Shown piece after piece: positions 16,448 to 20,633 of a stretch of 20,633 bases of DNA. This stretch comes from Betaproteobacteria bacterium UBA6910 (lineage in GTDB: Bacteria; Pseudomonadota; Gammaproteobacteria; Burkholderiales; UBA6910), in assembly GCA_002451065.1 (NCBI GenBank), contig DKBC01000355.1, forward strand, positions 1 through 20,633, given 5' to 3'. The translations under genes were made by a program, and so were the position numbers. Below the pieces are notes generated by a model. The model saw nothing but the letters and a program-made list of their open reading frames with translations, searched no databases and had not been told where the DNA came from. The first letter of the stretch is position 1. Each line of letters begins with the position of its first letter.

Positions 16448-16711
16448 ATGTCGGAAAAGATCACTGCCCTGCCCCTTGGCGATTCGGACCGCCGGCGCCT
16501 GGACCGGCGCAGCCGCATCGTGCGTTGCGAAGTCACCGGCCGCTGGCTGCAGTTTCACCCCCGGGCGGAACGCTATCCCGAGGGGACCTACCTGATTGTG
16601 GACGTGATCGAAGAGGGGACGGAGAGCGAGCCGCGACGGCTATGCGAACTGGTATTGTCCCGGGAAGAATTGCTTTCCGTGGTAGGCGAATTGCCGGTTC
16701 ACGATCACTGA
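16448..16711 (+). CDS. Hypothetical protein, 87 residues
   Basis: I do not recognise this protein. It is soluble and highly charged (Arg/Glu/Asp-rich), with an N-terminal DRRRLDRRSRIVRCEV segment, a central LQFHPRAERYPEGTYLIVDV strand pair, and a C-terminal LCELVLSREELLSVVGELP helix. The ATG at 16448 has GGAGGAA upstream and is therefore preferred over an earlier ATG in the same frame, which would lie inside the opposing gene. It is divergent from the CaiB/BaiF-MFS pair and convergent with the sirB2 operon. Its placement alone says nothing about its role. Confidence that it is a gene is good from the ribosome binding site and the ordered pattern of charged and hydrophobic residues. Confidence 0.65.
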   Translation: MSEKITALPLGDSDRRRLDRRSRIVRCEVTGRWLQFHPRAERYPEGTYLIVDVIEEGTESEPRRLCELVLSREELLSVVGELPVHDH

Positions 16712-16745
16712 ATCGATCGCCTGGCCGGAGCGGCCGCGCCGCCCG

Positions 16746-17153
16746 TCAAGCTGCGGTCCACGGCAGCGGATTCCTGGCGAACGCGACCGCCACGATATAG
16801 CCGAAAGCGCCGAGCGCAGCGACCCAGAAGCCGATGCGCGCCGGTTTGGTCTTCGCGCGCTTGAGCCCGAGGGTTCCGAGGATGATATAGGCGATCAGCC
16901 CGAAAACCTTGGCGGTGAGCCAATCATCGAGAAAAGGATACTGGCGGATCATGAAGGCGGCGGAGAGCCCCGCCACCAGCAGCACGGTATCGTTCACATG
17001 GGGCAGGATCTTCACCCAGCGCCGGGTCAGTAGCGGCGATTCCTGCATCATCCAGACGCCGCGAATGAAGAACAGTGCGAAACTGAGGGCAACCGCGGCC
17101 ACGTGGACGTGCTTGACAGCGAGGTAGGACAATCGGCTTCCTAAAATTGCCAT
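16746..17153 (-). CDS. SirB2-family membrane protein
   Basis: The 135-residue protein has about four hydrophobic helices and begins MAILGSRLSYLAVKHVHVAA, with the conserved histidines of the SirB (PF04247) family near its start. It continues ALFFIRGVWMM, then LPHVNDTVLLVAGL, also typical, and ends with a membrane segment before RNPLPWTAA. SirB2-type proteins are inner-membrane proteins of poorly defined role. Its start overlaps the CopD-like gene by 13 bases, so it is the last gene of a compact nnrS - CopD-like - sirB2 unit. Association with nnrS suggests a shared role in stress or electron-transfer metabolism, an inference from context only. Confidence 0.82.
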   Translation of the reverse strand: MAILGSRLSYLAVKHVHVAAVALSFALFFIRGVWMMQESPLLTRRWVKILPHVNDTVLLVAGLSAAFMIRQYPFLDDWLTAKVFGLIAYIILGTLGLKRAKTKPARIGFWVAALGAFGYIVAVAFARNPLPWTAA

Positions 17154-17614
17154 CCGTGACTGCCGGCCACCGCGCCGGCGGCGGTCGCCAGGCTCAGGAA
17201 CAGCAGCACCCAATGCAGGCGCGTGACCAGGGCGAAGGCTCCTTCCGAGTCCCGCTGCGCCCGCTCCGCAAATAGTCGGTGCAGCATCAGGGGCTCCAGC
17301 ACAAACAGCATGAGGGTGAACACCAACCAGACCCCCACCATGGCGTGCATCCACCAGAATTGCGCCTTGGAGAAGCGTCCCCAAAGCCCGAGGCCGTGAA
17401 CCAGGTAAACGCCGCTGGCGCCGGTGAGCAGCGTGGTCCAACGCGCCTGGAACGCGAACCGCCCCTCGATGTCCTCGAACCACGCAAGGCGCTCCCCGGG
17501 AGCTTTGATGGCGCGCGTGGCCGGCAACAGCACCGTGGTCACCATTGCAACACCGCCGATCCACAGTATCACGCCCAGGACGTGCAGGACCCGCGCGACG
17601 AAAAGTCCGTCCAT
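17141..17614 (-). CDS. CopD-like integral membrane protein
   Basis: This 157-residue protein has four hydrophobic helices with a histidine at the start of the first (LFVARVLHVLGVILWIGGVA), another in WWMHAMVGVW, and one in MLHRLF. Histidines within membrane helices are common in CopD/HemJ-like proteins and can bind metal or haem. The stretch FEDIEGRFAFQARWTTLLTG between helices 1 and 2 is typical of this small group. It lies one base after the nnrS stop, with its own stop overlapping the start of sirB2. NnrS proteins bind copper and haem, so a metal- or haem-related role is plausible, but no catalytic motif is seen. Confidence 0.72.
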   Translation of the reverse strand: MDGLFVARVLHVLGVILWIGGVAMVTTVLLPATRAIKAPGERLAWFEDIEGRFAFQARWTTLLTGASGVYLVHGLGLWGRFSKAQFWWMHAMVGVWLVFTLMLFVLEPLMLHRLFAERAQRDSEGAFALVTRLHWVLLFLSLATAAGAVAGSHGWQF

Positions 17615-17615
17615 G

Positions 17616-18869
17616 CTATCCCGGTTTGCCGTCTACCCGCGGCAACACGACCATGGGCAGGTATTTAAAGGTCCAGAAGGCAAATGCCGCCAGCCATAGT
17701 CCCGAGGACGCGGTGAGCAAGCCGCCAACGGAGATGGCCCAGGGCATATCAGCCGCAACACGCAGTAAGGCCGCGAGATTCATGCCGAGGAACGACACCC
17801 ACGTCCCCGCGTCAGCTTCCAGCGGCCTCCCGGAATGGCCGAGGATCACCCGGGAGGCCATCCCGACCAGCATCGACGAGAAAAATCCGATGGTCAGCGC
17901 ATGCATGGGCGCCAGCCCGAAACTCACCGGTCCGCCGGCACCCACATATTGGTAAGCCAGGAAGCTTTGGATCGCCGACAGCATGAACGCGATGGGGACC
18001 CAGGCGAACGAGACGTGCAGCATGGCCAGCAGCCGGATTCCCAGGGAGCGATCCATGCGCCAGGCCGCCACCAGGTAGGCGGCAACCCCGGCCGCCGGGA
18101 CATCGACCAGCCACACCAATTCAAGCAGCCCCCCCATCATCAGCGCGCCGTGGAGGACGCCGCATCCCACCAGCGTCCAGAGAGCCCAATAGGGTCTCAC
18201 GATCCGGTAGGCGGGCAGCACGCGGCTGGAAAAAAAAGGAATCATGCGGTGGGCGACCGTGAGGAAAACCGGCAGCAGGAACACCCAGACGCCGCTGATC
18301 AGCGCGATACTGGCACCGACGGAGGCGTGGATCACCAAGGCGAATTCGAAGGCCAGCAGCGTAGCTGCCCCCGCCACAAGTCCCGCCGTCGCCAACAGGG
18401 GATGACACAGGTTCCCGCCCGGGCGAAATGACAGCCGTTGGCTCAACGCGACAACCCCTATCAGCCAACCGGTGAGCTGAAGCCCTAAGGCCAAGTAGAT
18501 CAGGATTTCTGACCAGTAAAGCCCGGGGTAGAACAGCGTAACCCCCAGGAACATGAAGGCCGCCGAGGGCAGGTACTGGGCTGGCGGCGGCTTGTCCCGC
18601 TCTACCCAGCTCGGGAGCGCCGTCATCAGGAATCCGAACATGAAAAACGGAAAAACCCCGAACTCCAGCAGGTAGGCATGGGCCCAGCCCGGCGGAATCC
18701 GTATTTCTCCGGCCGTCGGCCAGCCCCGGTATCGGCCGACGATATCCATCAGCCACCAGGCCATGGCCAAGCACCCCTGCAGCATTCCGGCGGCGAACAT
18801 GACCCGATGAGGCGCCGCGGCGACGACCAGCCGGCCCCGATGGGGAAAGGAATTGGATATTGAGGTCAC
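17616..18869 (-). CDS. nnrS: NnrS family protein
   Basis: The 417-residue protein is almost wholly hydrophobic, with about 12 membrane helices, and matches the NnrS family: APHRVMFAAG near the start, GWAHAYLLEFGVFPFFMFGF, VAHRMIPFFSSRVLP and APMHALTIGFFSSMLVGMASRVILGHSGRPLE (the last in two parts). NnrS is a haem- and copper-containing membrane protein linked to relief of nitric-oxide stress in several proteobacteria. The start is chosen as GTG at 18869. An alternative TTG at 18944 would put the perfect FNR-type palindrome (18924-18937) inside the coding region. A TACAAT box at 18881-18876 (minus strand) is correctly spaced for transcription to begin at or next to the GTG, so the message may be nearly leaderless. 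Confidence 0.87.
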   Translation of the reverse strand: MTSISNSFPHRGRLVVAAAPHRVMFAAGMLQGCLAMAWWLMDIVGRYRGWPTAGEIRIPPGWAHAYLLEFGVFPFFMFGFLMTALPSWVERDKPPPAQYLPSAAFMFLGVTLFYPGLYWSEILIYLALGLQLTGWLIGVVALSQRLSFRPGGNLCHPLLATAGLVAGAATLLAFEFALVIHASVGASIALISGVWVFLLPVFLTVAHRMIPFFSSRVLPAYRIVRPYWALWTLVGCGVLHGALMMGGLLELVWLVDVPAAGVAAYLVAAWRMDRSLGIRLLAMLHVSFAWVPIAFMLSAIQSFLAYQYVGAGGPVSFGLAPMHALTIGFFSSMLVGMASRVILGHSGRPLEADAGTWVSFLGMNLAALLRVAADMPWAISVGGLLTASSGLWLAAFAFWTFKYLPMVVLPRVDGKPG

Positions 18870-18875
18870 GTCTCC

Positions 18876-18937
18876 ATTGTATGGCCCGGCCCGCGGAATC
18901 CGCCATGCTGCAACGCGATTCCATTGATACGCATCAA
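18876..18937 (-). promoter_or_regulatory. FNR/ANR/DNR-type operator and promoter of the nnrS operon
   Basis: TTGATACGCATCAA at 18924-18937 is a perfect match to the FNR-family consensus TTGAT-N4-ATCAA. Its centre (18930.5) is 61.5 bases upstream of 18869. TACAAT at 18881-18876 (minus strand) sits at -12 to -7 for a start at 18869. This is the geometry of a class I FNR-activated promoter, with no good -35 box, as expected for an activated promoter. Regulators of this family respond to low oxygen (FNR/ANR) or nitric oxide (DNR/NNR), and nnrS genes are known targets of such regulators. Confidence 0.75.
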
Positions 18938-19018
18938 ACGCCAACGGTTTTCCTCGGAATTCATCCTTCTATCAGTGCCTTCGGCGAAGTGCAAAGTTAG
19001 TTACCAGTCCGGTGGAAA

Positions 19019-19030
19019 GTTGTTAACAAC
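19019..19030. promoter_or_regulatory. Perfect palindrome, candidate enhancer-binding site
   Basis: GTTGTTAACAAC is a perfect 12-base palindrome centred about 115 bases upstream of the start predicted from the sigma-54 box. This is a normal distance for an NtrC-family activator such as HoxA or HupR. It contains TTG-N4-CAA, one base shorter than the TTG-N5-CAA known for HupR, so identity of the regulator is unsettled. Confidence 0.45.
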
Positions 19031-19112
19031 CGAGGTCGGGCAGGAATCACCGAACCGCGCCCCGCGCCCGTAACTCCTTGTCTAATTGCATGCTCCTGAG
19101 GCGTCTGGGGTT

Positions 19113-19128
19113 TGGCACGGAACTTGTA
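19113..19128 (+). promoter_or_regulatory. Sigma-54 (-24/-12) promoter of the hydrogenase operon
   Basis: TGGCACGGAACTTGTA matches the sigma-54 consensus TGGCACG-N4-TTGCA except for T in place of C at -12. The GG (19114-19115) and GT (19126-19127) are separated by exactly ten bases, as required. Transcription would start near 19139, about 68 bases before the ATG of the hydrogenase small-subunit gene. Membrane-bound hydrogenase operons of betaproteobacteria are known to use sigma-54 with HoxA-type activators. Confidence 0.72.
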
Positions 19129-19206
19129 TCTTTTCTTTTCGCCACCTCCGCCAGCACAAGAATTCCTGAGGCGGAAACTGAACAGGCAATCACTGAGGAG
19201 CCGGAA

Positions 19207-20292
19207 ATGACCGAAACGTTCTACGATGTCCTGCGGCAGCGCGGCATCACGCGCCGCAGTTTTCTGAAATTCTGCAGCATGACCGCGGCGACCCTGGGAC
19301 TGGGGCCGACCGCCGTGCCCCAGATCGTGCACGCCCTGGAAACCAAGCCGCGGCTGCCGGTGGTCTGGCTGCATGGCCTGGAGTGCACCTGCTGCACCGA
19401 ATCGTTCATCCGCTCCTCTGCTCCCCTGGCCTCCGACGTCATCCTGTCCATGATTTCCCTGGATTACGACGACACCATCATGGCCGCGGCCGGGCACCAG
19501 GCGGAGGCCGCCCTCGAGGACACCATCGAGAAGTACAAGGGCAACTACATCCTGGCCTGCGAGGGCAACCCCCCGCTCAAGGACGACGGGATCTACTGTA
19601 TCCCCGGCGGCAAGCCCTACGTGGAGAAAGTCCGGCACGTGGCCAAGAACGCCAAGGCGGTCATCGCGTGGGGTTCCTGCGCCTCCTGGGGCTGCGTGCA
19701 GGCGGCTAAGCCCAACCCAACCCAGGCCACGCCGATCCACAAGGTGGTCACCGACAAGCCGGTGATCCGGGTGCCCGGCTGCCCGCCCATCGCGGAAGTG
19801 ATGACGGGAGTCGTGGCCTACGTGCTCACCTTCGGCCAGATTCCCGAACTCGACCGCCAGGGCCGGCCCAAGATGTTCTACAGCCAGCGCATCCACGACA
19901 AGTGCTATCGCCGGCCCCATTTCGACGCCGGCCAGTTCGTGGAAGCCTTTGACGACGACAACGCGCGCAAGGGTTACTGCCTGTACAAGGTGGGTTGCAA
20001 GGGGCCAACCACCTACAACGCCTGCTCCACGGTGCGCTGGAACGAGGCGGTGTCTTTCCCCATCGGCTCCGGCCACGGCTGCATCGGCTGCGCCGAGGAT
20101 GACTTCTGGGACAAAGGCTCATTCTACGACCGCCTCACGGACATCACCGCCTTCGGTGTCGAGGCCAACGCCGACAAAGTGGGCGCCGTGGTCGCCGGTG
20201 CGGTGGGCGCGGCCGTCGCCGCCCACGCCGCCGTGAGCGCCATCCGGCGGCTCGGAAGCAAGGACACAAACGACGCCAAGGGGGAGAAATAA
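19207..20292 (+). CDS. hoxK: Oxygen-tolerant membrane-bound [NiFe] hydrogenase small subunit (group 1d)
   Basis: The 361-residue precursor has a twin-arginine signal (ITRRSFLKF, Arg16-Arg17) with cleavage expected after residue 43 (VHA). Counting from there, the proximal-cluster cysteines fall at mature positions 17, 19, 20, 115, 120 and 149 (precursor 60, 62, 63, 158, 163, 192), in [14 protein letters not shown] and VPGCPP. Six cysteines at these positions define the [4Fe-3S] cluster of oxygen-tolerant uptake hydrogenases; standard enzymes have Gly at 19 and 120. A C-terminal hydrophobic helix ([19 protein letters not shown]) anchors the complex to the periplasmic side of the membrane. The ATG at 19207 follows GAGGAG. 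HyaA/HupS are alternative names. It passes electrons from H2 to quinone via a cytochrome b, presumably encoded beyond the window. Confidence 0.95.
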   Translation: MTETFYDVLRQRGITRRSFLKFCSMTAATLGLGPTAVPQIVHALETKPRLPVVWLHGLECTCCTESFIRSSAPLASDVILSMISLDYDDTIMAAAGHQAEAALEDTIEKYKGNYILACEGNPPLKDDGIYCIPGGKPYVEKVRHVAKNAKAVIAWGSCASWGCVQAAKPNPTQATPIHKVVTDKPVIRVPGCPPIAEVMTGVVAYVLTFGQIPELDRQGRPKMFYSQRIHDKCYRRPHFDAGQFVEAFDDDNARKGYCLYKVGCKGPTTYNACSTVRWNEAVSFPIGSGHGCIGCAEDDFWDKGSFYDRLTDITAFGVEANADKVGAVVAGAVGAAVAAHAAVSAIRRLGSKDTNDAKGEK

Positions 20293-20295
20293 GTC

Positions 20296-20633
20296 ATGGC
20301 TGCCTACCAGACCCAAGGTTTCAACCTCGACAACAGCGGCAAGCGCATTGTCGTCGACCCCATCACCCGGATCGAGGGCCACCTGCGCATCGAGGCCAAC
20401 GTCAACAACCAGAACGTCATTACCAACGCCGTATCCACCGGCACCATGTGGCGCGGCCTGGAACTCATCCTCAAGGGCCGCGACCCCCGGGACGCCTGGG
20501 CCTTCACCGAGCGGATCTGCGGCGTGTGCACCGGGGTGCACGCGCTCGCCAGCGTGCGCGCGGTGGAGGACGCCATCGGCATCAAGATCCCGGAAAACGC
20601 CAACATCATCCGCAACCTGATGCACGCCACGCT
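20296..20633 (+). CDS. hoxG: [NiFe] hydrogenase large subunit (N-terminal part)
   Basis: The gene begins three bases after the small-subunit stop and runs off the right edge after 112 codons. It shows [15 protein letters not shown] (residues 21-35) and [14 protein letters not shown]. The N-terminal nickel-binding motif [11 protein letters not shown] has Cys75 and Cys78, the two N-terminal ligands of the Ni-Fe site, and His82. This is the catalytic subunit that splits H2 and travels through the Tat system bound to the small subunit. The C-terminal DPCxxCxxH ligand pair and the cleaved tail lie outside the window. Confidence 0.95.
   Translation, partial: MAAYQTQGFNLDNSGKRIVVDPITRIEGHLRIEANVNNQNVITNAVSTGTMWRGLELILKGRDPRDAWAFTERICGVCTGVHALASVRAVEDAIGIKIPENANIIRNLMHAT

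Larger units (their letters stand above)
18938..19206 (+). promoter_or_regulatory. Hydrogenase upstream regulatory region
   Basis: This stretch between the nnrS promoter and the hydrogenase start contains no convincing gene. It holds the palindrome GTTGTTAACAAC (19019-19030), a sigma-54 promoter candidate (19113-19128), a T/C-rich initial transcribed region (19129-19140), and GAGGAG six bases before the ATG at 19207. No clear IHF site was recognised between the palindrome and the promoter. Confidence 0.55.

Noticed and set aside
18870-18944. TTG start at 18944 for NnrS
   Set aside because: It would place the perfect FNR-type site inside the coding sequence and adds residues unlike the family.

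Overview
The window looks like GC-rich chromosomal DNA from a respiring betaproteobacterium (Rhodocyclales or Nitrosomonadales-like, judged from protein character only). It is joined at its left end to a short segment of a different type. Positions 1-1632 carry part of a bacterial microcompartment (BMC) locus of the Planctomycetes/Verrucomicrobia kind: two EutN/CcmL vertex proteins and a class II aldolase with tails at both ends. An intergenic inverted repeat of a style I associate with Verrucomicrobia lies between the vertex genes. No other BMC gene follows, so the segment is either a transferred fragment or an assembly chimera; the change falls at about 1633-1657.

Positions 1658-12142 hold a plus-strand block centred on leucine/isovalerate catabolism: beta-carbonic anhydrase, acetyl-CoA acetyltransferase, a small PLDc_N-type membrane protein, a secreted hypothetical protein, acyl-CoA dehydrogenase, a DsbA-fold HCCA-type isomerase, methylcrotonyl-CoA carboxylase beta (liuB), methylglutaconyl-CoA hydratase (liuC), methylcrotonyl-CoA carboxylase alpha (liuD), an 82-residue protein of unknown function flanked by a short inverted repeat, HMG-CoA lyase (liuE) and a DUF1289 protein. 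Together liuB-liuE convert 3-methylcrotonyl-CoA to acetyl-CoA and acetoacetate, and the thiolase can use acetoacetyl-CoA. A typical isovaleryl-CoA dehydrogenase (liuA) is not visible.

Positions 12292-13831 hold two tandem paralogues of unknown function. Each has a helical segment, a STAS-like strand-loop motif, and a second helical segment resembling the first. This pair is the best candidate in the window for something undescribed. Positions 13828-16310 (minus strand) are a CaiB/BaiF CoA-transferase (alpha-methylacyl-CoA racemase-like) translationally coupled to an MFS transporter. An 87-residue orphan gene is divergent from them.

Positions 16746-18869 (minus strand) are a compact nnrS - CopD-like - sirB2 membrane-protein operon. 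A perfect FNR/ANR-type palindrome (18924-18937) lies upstream, placed as in a class I activated promoter. From 19207 to the end is the start of an oxygen-tolerant group 1d membrane-bound [NiFe] hydrogenase operon (small subunit complete, large subunit cut by the window edge), behind a convincing sigma-54 type -24/-12 promoter (19113-19128) and an upstream palindrome. The right-hand end therefore combines a nitric-oxide/low-oxygen response with H2 oxidation. I saw no tRNA, rRNA, CRISPR array or insertion sequence.
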